DNA of 64,000 nucleotides, taken from assembly GCF_001610955.1 (NCBI RefSeq), contig NZ_CP014335.1:847001-911000 (forward strand), read 5' to 3'. This DNA is from Geobacillus thermoleovorans. Lineage in GTDB: Bacteria; Bacillota; Bacilli; Bacillales; Anoxybacillaceae. The position numbers and the translations under genes were made by a program. Every line of letters begins with the position of its first letter. The first letter of the stretch is position 1. The notes beneath the pieces are model-generated. The model had not been told where the DNA came from. It ran no database searches and saw only the letters and a list, made by a program, of their open reading frames with translations. This document shows, one piece after another, positions 24,590 to 32,930 of this stretch.

Positions 24590-25657
24590 TTATTTTTTGT
24601 TCTTTTCTTCCTTGTCTTGTTTTCTATGGGCCGGCGAATGGTCGTTTTTCACCTGCGGTTTGGCTGTTTGTTTCGGAGGTTGTGAAACAGAGACAGAGGC
24701 GCGGAACGCTGCTTGCTGCTTTCCGGCTGCCGCTGCTTGATGTTCCCGGCCGTTTGCTTTGGCGCTCGCGGCGACACCTTGGCGGACACTGCCCTTTGCT
24801 TCCGCTTTTATGGCTCGCGTCAGCGACGATTTCGTGTCTGCTTTGGCGGCGGTGTTCGTTTGTTCATCTAGACGAACCGCTGTATCGTCTTCCACCGGTG
24901 CAGCGGCTGGCTTTTCTGTTTCGATGGATTCAGGAGCCGTTGGTGCGCTCTCGTTTTTCGCTTCCTCCGTTTCGCCGGCCGGTGCTGTCGGTGCTGTTTG
25001 TTCATCGCCTATTTCCTCTACTTGGCTGCTTTGTTCTGCCTGTTTCGCCAGCCGCTTTTCGATTTTATTTTCCAGTTTTTGTTTCGCTTTTTCAATGTTG
25101 CGGGCGAGCACCTCTTTGGCGCGCGGGTTTTTCACCCGTTCAAGTGCGGCTTGCAAGGCCGTGATGTTTTGCGAAAATTTTTCTTCCAGCTGTTGGCGCA
25201 ATGCTTCGGCATCAGGTTTTGCGGTTTCCCCGCTTGGTTCATCCGCTTGTTTTGTTTTTTCATACACATTCCATGCTTGATCTTGTTGTTTCAGGGCATT
25301 GGCGAGCACTTCTTTTGCTTGCTCGACGTCTCCGCGTTCAAGCAGCGCCTTTGCTTCGGCTAGCCGCTCTTCAGCGAATTCAGCGAGCCGTTTCGCCTTT
25401 TCCGCATCGTCAAACGTGAGGGCAAGTTCGATTTTTTCCATCATGGTTTTGACAAAGTAGAAAAAGTCGCCTGGCAACAAAACCGGGACGTCGTGGTTGA
25501 CACCGGCATCTGCTTCGGTTGCCGTGTTGCCGTCTGTTTTCCCCTCGATTCCTGTGCTGGCGAACACCGCCGGGCTGTAAGGAGTGAGCGCAACAGCAGC
25601 GGCAAGTGCGCTTGTTGATAGTATGCGAGGGAGCGAAAATCGCTTGTTCATCACCAT
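24590..25657 (-). CDS. Secreted DUF5667-like coiled-coil protein
   Basis: 355 residues. Signal peptide at 1-34 (LSTSALAAAVALTPYSPAVFAS). Residues ~58-130 match DUF5667: LLPGDFFYFVKTMMEKIELALTF then a long helix of Lys/Ala/Glu. The rest is helical (ALERVKNPRAKEVLARNIEKAKQKLENKIEKRL) followed by an Ala/Pro/Glu-rich low-complexity tail ending in basic KKK-type residues. Probably an envelope or matrix component; the family has no assigned function. ATG 25657 has AAAGGAGG upstream; an ATG two codons later is equally possible. Confidence 0.75.
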   Translation of the reverse strand: MVMNKRFSLPRILSTSALAAAVALTPYSPAVFASTGIEGKTDGNTATEADAGVNHDVPVLLPGDFFYFVKTMMEKIELALTFDDAEKAKRLAEFAEERLAEAKALLERGDVEQAKEVLANALKQQDQAWNVYEKTKQADEPSGETAKPDAEALRQQLEEKFSQNITALQAALERVKNPRAKEVLARNIEKAKQKLENKIEKRLAKQAEQSSQVEEIGDEQTAPTAPAGETEEAKNESAPTAPESIETEKPAAAPVEDDTAVRLDEQTNTAAKADTKSSLTRAIKAEAKGSVRQGVAASAKANGREHQAAAAGKQQAAFRASVSVSQPPKQTAKPQVKNDHSPAHRKQDKEEKNKK

Positions 25658-25795
25658 CGTTCCTCCTTTTGCTTTGGGTTTCGTTATAACGTTTTCGCAG
25701 TTGACCCGTCTGTTTTCGACTGTAGGCGCGAAAAATCAGGCGAAAGAAGCAGAAAAATAGGAAAGAAAGGGAAACGGTGAGATTCCCTTCACGGT

Positions 25796-25824
25796 TTGGC
25801 AGTTAGCCGCCTGTTTGGTATAAT
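25796..25824 (+). promoter_or_regulatory. Promoter of the ThrE-type exporter leader
   Basis: TTGGCA (25796-25801) - 17 bp - TATAAT (25819-25824); near consensus and about 150 nt ahead of the gene. Confidence 0.75.
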
Positions 25825-25858
25825 GGAAACAAGTTTGGTAACGACGATATCCAAGGCG

Positions 25859-25893
25859 ACTCCTGCCAATCCGTTTGGTGGGAGTTTGTTTTT
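25859..25893 (+). terminator. Intrinsic terminator inside the leader of the ThrE-type exporter
   Basis: 11-bp stem ACTCCTGCCAA (25859-25869) / TTGGTGGGAGT (25875-25885), five-base loop, then TTGTTTTT. It lies ~30 nt after the predicted transcription start and ~85 nt before the coding start, so it is either a regulated attenuator or the end of a very short RNA. Confidence 0.7.
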
Positions 25894-25977
25894 GCGATGA
25901 GCGCCTAGTGGGGCTGACGGGATAAGGGGGCACCGGCCAATGCCATGCCGGGCGAAAACGAAAGGAGCAAACCGGTC

Positions 25978-26721
25978 ATGACGGAGCGGGTGGATGACAT
26001 TGTTGATGTTTGTTTATTAGCGGGAAAATTGATGCTTGAAAGCGGTGGGGAGACGTACCGGGTGGAAGATACGATGGGGCGTATCGCCGCTTCGTTCGGT
26101 GTTTCCCGCTCACACAGCTATGTGACCCCAACGGGCATCATGTTTTCCGTTGAGGGAACGAATGTAACACGGTTTATTCGCATTTCCGAGCGTTCGACCG
26201 ATTTATCCAAGGTGGCGCTTGTCAACCACATTTCCCGCCGCATCAGCAGCGGCGAACTGTCGCTCGACGGAGCGCGCAAAGAACTGGAACGCGTTCAGCA
26301 GCTGCCACTCGGTTATCCGCTTTGGCAGCAAACCGCTGCCGCAGCGGCGGCGAGCGCTTGTTTTGCCTCGCTGTTAGGCGGCATGAATCATTTTCTCCCT
26401 TCCCTTCTTTCTGGTGGAATGGCGTTTTGGTGTTTTGAAATGATGCATCGGTTCGTGAAAATCCGATTCTTCGCTGAATTTTTTGCCGCTTTTGTCGCCG
26501 GTGGGATCGTGCTGTTGATGGAAAGGGCCGGATTTGTCAGGGACGTAGGAAACATGATGATTGGCTCGGTGATGCCGCTCGTGCCGGGGCTGGCGATTAC
26601 CAATGCGGTGCGCGATTTAATGGCCGGCCATTTGATCGCCGGTTTGTCGCGCGGTGCTGAGGCGTTTTTAACCGCGTTTGCGATCGGCACCGGCATTGCC
26701 TTTATTTTATCGATTCGTTAG
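25978..26721 (+). CDS. Threonine/serine exporter family protein, ThrE_1 part (YjjP-like)
   Basis: 247 residues. The N-terminal soluble region (LMLESGGETYRVEDTM ... YVTPTGIMFSV) and five membrane spans match the ThrE/YjjP family that exports small carboxylates or amino acids. Start ATG 25978 follows AAAGGAG; an ATG 11 codons earlier has no site. The second half of the transporter is the next gene, 13 bp away. Controlled by the promoter and leader hairpin upstream. Confidence 0.85.
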   Translation: MTERVDDIVDVCLLAGKLMLESGGETYRVEDTMGRIAASFGVSRSHSYVTPTGIMFSVEGTNVTRFIRISERSTDLSKVALVNHISRRISSGELSLDGARKELERVQQLPLGYPLWQQTAAAAAASACFASLLGGMNHFLPSLLSGGMAFWCFEMMHRFVKIRFFAEFFAAFVAGGIVLLMERAGFVRDVGNMMIGSVMPLVPGLAITNAVRDLMAGHLIAGLSRGAEAFLTAFAIGTGIAFILSIR

Positions 26722-26734
26722 CAGGGAGTTACCG

Positions 26735-27160
26735 ATGATGATTGTGCAGCTGTTGCTTAGCTTTGTGGCGTCATCGCTGTTTGGCGTCATTTTCAATATT
26801 CCGAAACGATTGCTGCCGCACAGCGGATTTGTCGGCATGAGCGGCTGGGCGATGTATATGGCCGCCGCCCGGTCGGGGGTGGACGGTGTCGCCGCCACGT
26901 TTGCAGCGGCGTTTTTCGTCGCTTTTGTAAGCAACGGGTTCGCCCGCCGCTATCGAACGCCGGCGACGATTTTTATCGTCTCTGGCATTATTCCCCTTGT
27001 GCCGGGCGGAACAGCGTTTGAGGCGATGCGCCATGTTGTCATGAACGATTACAATGCGGCCATTTCACTAGCGGCAAAAGCGTTCATGATTTCTGGGGCG
27101 ATTGCGATGGGGCTCATTTTTTCTGAGGTCGTCAACCAACTGGTCAAGCGCCGCCCTTAA
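26735..27160 (+). CDS. Threonine/serine exporter family protein, ThrE_2 part (YjjB-like)
   Basis: 141 residues with four membrane spans, including SGIIPLVPGGTAFEAMRH, the signature of the small ThrE_2/YjjB subunit. Start ATG 26735 behind AGGGAG; another ATG follows directly. Partner of the preceding gene in a two-protein exporter. Confidence 0.85.
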   Translation: MMIVQLLLSFVASSLFGVIFNIPKRLLPHSGFVGMSGWAMYMAAARSGVDGVAATFAAAFFVAFVSNGFARRYRTPATIFIVSGIIPLVPGGTAFEAMRHVVMNDYNAAISLAAKAFMISGAIAMGLIFSEVVNQLVKRRP

Positions 27161-27197
27161 CTGCGTGTAGTTGTTTTTTCCAATCATTTGCCTATCG

Positions 27198-27225
27198 TTG
27201 TATTTGTTTGCTTGAATATTATAAT
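27198..27225 (+). promoter_or_regulatory. Promoter of the D-amino-acid conversion operon
   Basis: TTGTAT (27198-27203) - 16 bp - TATAAT (27220-27225), 50 nt ahead of the first gene. Confidence 0.5.
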
Positions 27226-27275
27226 GAATATAACCATGTTTTTTCTATTGATTTTAAACAGCGGGGGAGAGCGGG

Positions 27276-28445
27276 ATGAAAGAAATTGTTCAGCAGATGA
27301 AAGCGGAGCTATGGGAGATTTTCGATCACCTTCATCGTCATCCAGAAATCAGTTGGGAAGAGTGGCAAACGACCGAATTTCTCCGCCGAGAGTTGGAGCG
27401 CGAAGGGTATCAGGTGCGGACGTTTGCCGATTGTCCGGGTGTGGTGGCGGAAATCGGCGCCGGGCCGTTTACGGTTGGGGTGCGCAGCGATATGGACGCC
27501 CTTTGGCAAGAAGTGAACGGCGTTTGGCAGCCGAACCATGCGTGCGGGCATGATGCCCACATGACGATCGTGCTCGGGGTGGCGAAACTGCTTCGCCGCA
27601 TCGGCTATGAGCCGCCGGGGACGCTGCGGTTTTTGTTCCAGCCGGCTGAGGAAAAAGGCACGGGGGCGCTGAAGATGATCGAAAAAGGAGCGGCTGATGG
27701 CCTAACGTTTTTGTACGGCGTTCATTTGCGCCCAATTCAAGAGGTAAAAGGCGGTTATGCGTCTCCAGCGATCATTCACGGAGCGGCGCAATGCATCGAG
27801 GGGCGGATTCGCGGCGTGGCGGCGCATGCCGCGCGGCCGCATTTAGGCGTCAACGTCATTGAAGTCGGCAGCGCCATCGTGCAGGAGCTCGGCAAAATTC
27901 ATATCGACCCACAAGTGCCAGCGTCGATCAAAATGACGAAGTTTCACGCCGGTGAAAAAGATGCGAACACGATCCCGGACTACGCGGAATTTGCCCTTGA
28001 TTTGCGGGCGCAAACGAACGAGGCGATGGAGCGGCTCGTCGAGGGGCTGCGCCATGTGATCAATGGGGTCGCTGCGATTTACGGAGCTGATATTGAGCTT
28101 GTTGAGCGGACGCGCATCGTCGCCGCTGATCCTGATCCAGATGCTGTGCGGCTGATGGAGGAGGCGATTATCACGACTTTGGGGACGGAAAAATGCGTTC
28201 CGCCGGTCGTGACGTCGGGAGGAGAGGATTTCCATTTTTATTCCTTTAAAAAACCGGAGCTGAAAACAACGATGCTCGGATTGGGCTGCGACTTGCGTCC
28301 AGGGCTCCATCACCCGAACATGACGTTCCGGCGCGATGATTTGCTTTCCGGCGTGGAAATTTTGGCGCGGGTTGTGATGAACACGTTTGCGACGTTTGCG
28401 CCGCAGGGGGAGAACGAGCGTGCCTCTGTCGCTGCAAATCATTGA
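27276..28445 (+). CDS. M20-family amidohydrolase (probable N-succinyl-L-amino acid desuccinylase)
   Basis: 389 residues, M20 metallopeptidase with zinc ligands in RSDMDALW, HACGHDAHM, QPAEEKGTG and the late GGEDFHFYS/LHHPNM. Similar to AmhX-type hydrolases. In the characterised Geobacillus pathway the M20 enzyme removes the succinyl group from the N-succinyl-L-amino acid made by the racemase, completing an irreversible D- to L-conversion. ATG 27276 follows GGGGGAGAGCGGG. Its last 26 bases overlap the acetyltransferase gene. Confidence 0.85.
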   Translation: MKEIVQQMKAELWEIFDHLHRHPEISWEEWQTTEFLRRELEREGYQVRTFADCPGVVAEIGAGPFTVGVRSDMDALWQEVNGVWQPNHACGHDAHMTIVLGVAKLLRRIGYEPPGTLRFLFQPAEEKGTGALKMIEKGAADGLTFLYGVHLRPIQEVKGGYASPAIIHGAAQCIEGRIRGVAAHAARPHLGVNVIEVGSAIVQELGKIHIDPQVPASIKMTKFHAGEKDANTIPDYAEFALDLRAQTNEAMERLVEGLRHVINGVAAIYGADIELVERTRIVAADPDPDAVRLMEEAIITTLGTEKCVPPVVTSGGEDFHFYSFKKPELKTTMLGLGCDLRPGLHHPNMTFRRDDLLSGVEILARVVMNTFATFAPQGENERASVAANH

Positions 28446-29307
28446 GACGATCGAACAGTTGAAAGAGATGGCCAGGCTTGAGGAGGAGATTTGGAAAACG
28501 GCGCCGGTTCCGCTCCATCAAACGCTGACGGTGGCGAAAAACGGGGGCATTATCATCGGGGCGTATGCGGACGGGAAGCTTGTCGGCTTTGTCTACAGCT
28601 TTCCTGGGTTTCGAAATGGGGAATTGTATCTTTGCTCCCATATGATGGGGATTGCTGAATCGTTTCGTGATCGTGGCCTCGGCTATCGCTTGAAAATGAA
28701 ACAGGCGGAAGAAGCGCGGCGGCGCGGTTATCGAGTCATCCGCTGGACGTATGACCCGTTGCAAAGTCGAAACGGCTATTTGAACTTGGCGAAGCTTGGG
28801 GCCCTTGGCGTCGAGTATGTGGAAAACTGCTACGGCGAAATGAATGACGCGTTGAACGGTCAACTGCCGTCCGACCGCTTCATTGTCGAATGGCGGCTTG
28901 ATGAGCGTCCGACCGGGGAGCGGAGCTTGGCTAAAGCTGATCTTCTCAAGGCCAGAAGTCTGACGGTGCTCGAGGCAGGTCAAAGGGCTGACGGTCTGTT
29001 GCGGCCCTTGCTGAGAGACATCGATGAAACAGCAGCACCGCTGTTGTTGGCTGCTGTTCCGCTTGACTTTCCGCAGCTGAAAGAGCGGGATCTCGCGCTG
29101 GCGCTTGAGTGGCGGCTGGCGACGCGCGCTCTGTTTCAGCGGCTGCTTGCGGAAGGATGGATTGTCTTCGATGCTTGGCGCCGCCTGGAGGAAGGGGTGC
29201 TTTATTACATATGGAAGCGGCGGAGTGAACGATGGCAGCAGAAAGGGGAAGAGGAATGGCGATCAACATCGAGTACGTCATATTGCGCCATTTGCAAATG
29301 GAGTTGA
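28420..29307 (+). CDS. GNAT-family N-acyltransferase (probable succinyl-CoA:D-amino acid N-succinyltransferase)
   Basis: 295 residues from a GTG at 28420 with GGGGGAG seven bases upstream. The N-terminal half is a GNAT fold ([13 protein letters not shown] ... [27 protein letters not shown], acetyl-CoA loop R-DRGLG). Placed between an M20 hydrolase and N-succinylamino-acid racemase, it is expected to use succinyl-CoA to tag D-amino acids. Overlaps both neighbours (26 and 52 bases), indicating tight translational coupling. Confidence 0.8.
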   Translation: MPLSLQIIETIEQLKEMARLEEEIWKTAPVPLHQTLTVAKNGGIIIGAYADGKLVGFVYSFPGFRNGELYLCSHMMGIAESFRDRGLGYRLKMKQAEEARRRGYRVIRWTYDPLQSRNGYLNLAKLGALGVEYVENCYGEMNDALNGQLPSDRFIVEWRLDERPTGERSLAKADLLKARSLTVLEAGQRADGLLRPLLRDIDETAAPLLLAAVPLDFPQLKERDLALALEWRLATRALFQRLLAEGWIVFDAWRRLEEGVLYYIWKRRSERWQQKGEEEWRSTSSTSYCAICKWS

Positions 29308-30383
29308 AGGCGCCGTTTACAACGAGCTTCGGCACGTTTCAAACGAAAGAGTTTATTTTAGTGGAGGCGGTCGACTGCGATGGCGTTTCCGGCTGGGGCG
29401 AATCGGTTGCGTTTTCCGCCCCGTGGTACAGCGAGGAAACGGTGAAAACGAACTGGCATATGCTTGAAGAGTTTCTCGTGCCGCTCTTGTTTTCGAAGCC
29501 GCTTAGGCATCCAGCGGAATTGCCAGAGCGATTTGCCGCCATCCGCCAAAACAACATGGCGAAAGCGGCGCTTGAGGGAGCGGTATGGGATTTGTATGCC
29601 AAGCGGCTCGGCGTCCCGCTTTGTCAAGCTCTCGGGGGAACGAAAAAGGAAATTGAAGTCGGCGTCAGCATCGGCATCCAGCCGACGGTTGCCGATCTGC
29701 TCCAGGTGATTGAGCGGTATGTGGCGCAAGGGTACCGGCGGATCAAAGTGAAGATCAAACCGGGATGGGATGTTGATGTCATTCGCGACGTGCGGCGCGC
29801 GTTTCCCGACGTGCCGCTCATGGCGGATGCCAATTCGGCGTATACGTTCGCTGACGCCAAGCGGCTTCAGGCGCTCGATGAATTTGGGCTGATGATGATC
29901 GAACAGCCGCTCGCCGCTGAGGATCTTGTCGATCACGCCCGGCTGCAGCCGCTTCTTCAGACGCCGATTTGTCTTGATGAAAGCATTCGTTCCTATGACG
30001 ATGCGCGCAAGGCGCTTGACCTTGGCAGCTGCCGCATCATCAACATCAAAATCGGGCGCGTCGGCGGGCTTTGGGAGGCGAAGCGCATCCACGATCTTTG
30101 CGCTGAGCGCGGCGTTTCGGTCTGGTGCGGGGGGATGCTGGAAGCAGGGGTCGGGCGCGCCCACAATATCGCGATCACGACGTTGGAAAACTTCGCGCTT
30201 CCCGGCGACACCGCCGCGTCGTCCCATTATTGGGAGCGGGATATTATCACACCGGAAGTCGAGGTGCAAGGCGGCTTGATCCGCGTGCCGAACGCCCCGG
30301 GCATCGGCTATGAAGTCGACCGCCGCCAAGTGGAGCGGTATACGCAGTTTGCGAAGGTGTTTCATCGTACGGCGACGGCATAA
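29256..30383 (+). CDS. N-succinylamino acid racemase / o-succinylbenzoate synthase family (enolase superfamily)
   Basis: 375 residues, muconate-lactonising subgroup of the enolase superfamily. Catalytic lysines lie in [11 protein letters not shown] and [11 protein letters not shown]; metal ligands in [15 protein letters not shown] and CLDESI. The G. kaustophilus enzyme of this length racemises N-succinylamino acids and can also make o-succinylbenzoate for menaquinone. With the two preceding genes it forms the succinylation-racemisation-desuccinylation route. ATG 29256 follows AGGGGAAGAGG; the frame extends eight codons upstream into the GNAT gene. Confidence 0.9.
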   Translation: MAINIEYVILRHLQMELKAPFTTSFGTFQTKEFILVEAVDCDGVSGWGESVAFSAPWYSEETVKTNWHMLEEFLVPLLFSKPLRHPAELPERFAAIRQNNMAKAALEGAVWDLYAKRLGVPLCQALGGTKKEIEVGVSIGIQPTVADLLQVIERYVAQGYRRIKVKIKPGWDVDVIRDVRRAFPDVPLMADANSAYTFADAKRLQALDEFGLMMIEQPLAAEDLVDHARLQPLLQTPICLDESIRSYDDARKALDLGSCRIINIKIGRVGGLWEAKRIHDLCAERGVSVWCGGMLEAGVGRAHNIAITTLENFALPGDTAASSHYWERDIITPEVEVQGGLIRVPNAPGIGYEVDRRQVERYTQFAKVFHRTATA

Positions 30384-30393
30384 AGGATGATAA

Positions 30394-30675
30394 AAGGGAG
30401 GCGATGTAAAACGAAATCGACATTCTGCCAATGTTGTTTTGGGAGTTCTTGAAGACTATCAAGGACAGGGCATTGCCACTAAACTATTCAACAAAGCGTT
30501 TGAGTGGGCAAAGGAAGTTGGAATTTCGAGATTAGGACTTACGGTCATGAAAGGGAACGATAAGGCGTTCAACTTATATAGGAAGATGGGATTCGTATTA
30601 GAAGGCGAGAGGGTTCAATCATTAAGAGTGGGCGGAGAATTTGTCAATGAATATTACCTATACAAACTGTTGTAA
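30394..30675 (+). pseudogene. 5'-truncated GNAT acetyltransferase
   Basis: In-frame from 30394, the sequence encodes RHSANVVLGVLEDYQGQGIA and the rest of a GNAT C-terminal half (acetyl-CoA loop QGQGIATKLF, YRKMGFVLEGER). The N-terminal half expected for the family (~80-90 residues) is missing and no ATG or ribosome binding site opens the frame; only an internal TTG at 30439 could. It sits directly after the racemase operon, with lower G+C than it. Confidence 0.75.
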
Positions 30676-30684
30676 CGCCAATTT

Positions 30685-30724
30685 GGGGCTGACCCAAAAC
30701 GCATTCGCGTTTTGGATCAGCCCC
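30685..30724 (-). terminator. Dispersed hairpin repeat, copy 2 (behind the symporter gene)
   Basis: 18-nt arms (30685-30702 and 30707-30724) with one mismatch and loop ATTC. It begins 12 nt after the symporter stop on the minus strand and is almost identical to the hairpin at 5403-5442. The minus-strand tail is not T-rich (AAATTGG), so termination efficiency is uncertain; for the plus strand it follows the truncated GNAT. Confidence 0.65.
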
Positions 30725-30736
30725 TTCTTCGTTGTG

Positions 30737-32272
30737 TTACACGCGTCCGATCCCAGTATTCGCCTTGACGACAATTTCCGTATATTTCTTTTCATCCGCT
30801 TTTTTCGACGAGACGAGCGTGCCGACGATGGCGCCGACAAAGCCGAGCGGAATCGAGATGATGCCCGGGTTGGCGAGCTTAAAGAGCGGTTCGCCGACGA
30901 AAATGGCAGCACCCGGCTGCGGCGACCAGACGTTCGGGCTGAAGAAGACGAGCACTAAAGCGCTGATGAGCCCCACCAACATGCCTGTAATCGCTCCGGT
31001 GGTGTTAAAGCGGCGCCAGAAAATCGTAAAGACGATCGTCGGCAAGTTGGCGCTTGCGGCGACCGCAAATGCCAGTGATACAAGGAACGCGACGTTCATT
31101 TTTTGCGCGACCAGCGCCAACAAAATCGATAATACGGAAACGCCGACAGACGCCCAGCGGGCGGCGAGCATTTGTTCTTTTTCCGTCGCTTGGCCGCGCC
31201 GCAAAATATGGCTGTAAAAGTCATGGGCAAACGCCGAGGCGGCTGACAGAACGAGCCCGGCGACAACGGCCAAAATGGTCGCAAACGCTACGGCAGAGAT
31301 GAAAGCGAACAAGAAATCTCCGCCAAGGGCTTCTGCCAACAGCGGGGCGGCCATATTGCCGGCCGGATTGGCGGCGACGATTTTGTCATAGCCGACGAAC
31401 GCGGCGGCGCCAAACCCTAAAAAGATCGTCATTACGTAGAAAATCCCAATGATCCATGTTGCATAAACGACCGATTTGCGCGCGGTCGGCGCGTCTTTGA
31501 CCGTAAAGAAGCGGATCAAAATATGCGGCAGCCCGGCCGTCCCCAACACGAGCGCCAAGTTTAAGGAAATCGTATCGAGCGGGTCTTTAAACTTGTTGCC
31601 CGGGTTTAAAAACGCTTCGCCAAGCGGTGTCGCGGTTTTGACTTCATGGAACATTTTGGCGATGCTGAAATCGAATTTAGCAAAGACGATGATGGAAATG
31701 ATAAACGTACCGACCATCAATAAGACGGCTTTGACGATTTGCACCCAGCTCGTGGCCGTCATGCCGCCAAATACGACATACACGGTCATTAAAACGCCGA
31801 CGATCAAGACGGAATAAACGTAGTCTAAGCCCAACAGAAGCTTGATGAGGCCGCCGGCGCCGACAAGCTGGGCGATCATATAGAAGATCGAGATGGCCAT
31901 CGTATTTAACGCCGCGACGCCGCGCACTTTCTTATCATCAAAACGGGCGGCGATCATATCGGCCATCGTGTATTTGCCGAGGTTGCGAAGCGGCTCGGCA
32001 ACGATGTACAAGACGACAAGATAAGCGACAAGGAAGCCGATGCTGTAAAAGAAGCCGTCAAATCCCGTCAGCGCGATCATGCCGGCAATGCCGAGAAAAG
32101 AGGCGGCGGACATATAGTCGCCGGCGATGGCGAGCCCGTTTTGCCAGCCGGTGAGGCTGCTGTCAGCGGTGTAAAATTCGCTCGTTGTTTTCGTGCGCTT
32201 GGAGGCGTAGTACGTAATGACGAGCGTCAAGGCAACGATGATGAGAAAGAGGAAAAAGGCCAACCCGTGCAT
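30737..32272 (-). CDS. Sodium:solute symporter, acetate-permease (ActP) type
   Basis: 511 residues with about 13 membrane spans and SSS-family hallmarks (NGLAIAGDYMSAASFLGIAG, GLPHILIRFFTVKDA, VLSAASAFAHDFY). The combination with a DUF485 protein directly upstream is the typical yjcH-actP pair for acetate or short-chain monocarboxylate uptake. The start ATG overlaps the DUF485 stop codon (TAATG). Confidence 0.85.
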   Translation of the reverse strand: MHGLAFFLFLIIVALTLVITYYASKRTKTTSEFYTADSSLTGWQNGLAIAGDYMSAASFLGIAGMIALTGFDGFFYSIGFLVAYLVVLYIVAEPLRNLGKYTMADMIAARFDDKKVRGVAALNTMAISIFYMIAQLVGAGGLIKLLLGLDYVYSVLIVGVLMTVYVVFGGMTATSWVQIVKAVLLMVGTFIISIIVFAKFDFSIAKMFHEVKTATPLGEAFLNPGNKFKDPLDTISLNLALVLGTAGLPHILIRFFTVKDAPTARKSVVYATWIIGIFYVMTIFLGFGAAAFVGYDKIVAANPAGNMAAPLLAEALGGDFLFAFISAVAFATILAVVAGLVLSAASAFAHDFYSHILRRGQATEKEQMLAARWASVGVSVLSILLALVAQKMNVAFLVSLAFAVAASANLPTIVFTIFWRRFNTTGAITGMLVGLISALVLVFFSPNVWSPQPGAAIFVGEPLFKLANPGIISIPLGFVGAIVGTLVSSKKADEKKYTEIVVKANTGIGRV

Positions 32273-32613
32273 TAGGCGTTTCCTCCTTCCTTCGCTTCTT
32301 GCTTCACTTGCTCGACGATGGCATCAAATTGTGCTGCGCGTTTCGAATAAAGGATGCATAAGGCCCATGTCATGATAAATTGCGCAAAGGCAAACAGCCA
32401 AGCCCAGCTGACCGGCCCGATCGCCGGCGCATTGAGTGCTTTCGAGTACGACGTTAATACCGGAAGGGTGAAGTAAAAAACGAAGAAAAAGACGGTCGCC
32501 GGAATGATAAAGCGTTTCTTCGCTTGGATGAGGGCGCGAAATGAAGCTGACTGGGCGATCGCTTCGTAATTAGCGCCGACCGGATCGGAAAACGACTGCT
32601 TTTTGACGGCCAT
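32272..32613 (-). CDS. DUF485 inner membrane protein (YjcH-like)
   Basis: 113 residues with two membrane spans (FIIPATVFFFVFYFTLPVL and WAWLFAFAQFIMTWALCILY), the DUF485 layout. Accompanies ActP-type symporters; exact role unknown. Start ATG 32613 behind AAGGAGGG; nine further upstream codons are open but unsupported. Confidence 0.85.
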   Translation of the reverse strand: MAVKKQSFSDPVGANYEAIAQSASFRALIQAKKRFIIPATVFFFVFYFTLPVLTSYSKALNAPAIGPVSWAWLFAFAQFIMTWALCILYSKRAAQFDAIVEQVKQEAKEGGNA

Positions 32614-32635
32614 GAAAATCCCTCCTTGATTTGAA

Positions 32636-32649
32636 TTCAAGCGTTTTCA
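32636..32649. promoter_or_regulatory. cre-like catabolite repression site
   Basis: On the minus strand TGAAAACGCTTGAA, close to the CcpA consensus apart from its last two bases. It lies 23-36 nt ahead of the DUF485-symporter start, inside the transcript, where CcpA would act as a roadblock. Confidence 0.45.
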
Positions 32650-32699
32650 AAATGAGATATCGATGCATGACGATGATCGGAAGAACCATCCTCCTTTCT

Positions 32700-32750
32700 G
32701 TCACAAATTTGTCACATATTCATTATATATTTATCTGAAAAATTTGTAAA
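32700..32750 (-). promoter_or_regulatory. Promoter of the DUF485-symporter operon
   Basis: Minus-strand TTTACA (32745-32750) - 17 bp - TATAAT (32722-32727). Just downstream, at about 32701-32718, is a direct repeat TGTGACA-4-TGTGACA that could bind a regulator. Confidence 0.65.
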
Positions 32751-32838
32751 TTAATATTTTTTGTTATTTTAAAAAACTATTTTTTGCTTTGCCGCACAAA
32801 ACGGAAAAAATTTTTTGCTGTTTTTCTTATTTTCGCAC

Positions 32839-32867
32839 TTTACAAAAAAACAAGGATCATGTAGAAT
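32839..32867 (+). promoter_or_regulatory. Promoter of the APC permease gene
   Basis: TTTACA (32839-32844) - 17 bp - TAGAAT (32862-32867), 64 nt ahead of the start. The ~90 bp between this and the divergent symporter promoter is A+T-rich with nothing further visible. Confidence 0.65.
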
Positions 32868-32930
32868 GACAACTGTATTCGACAATAAAATTCAACAATT
32901 TTCTACAAAAAACGACAAGGGGAGACATCT

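Noticed and set aside
32570..32689. Leader-peptide-like ATG (minus) after AAAGGAGG ahead of the DUF485 gene
   Set aside because: The ATG abuts the ribosome binding site (no spacing) and the frame runs out of phase through the DUF485 start; no codon bias for a regulatory peptide.
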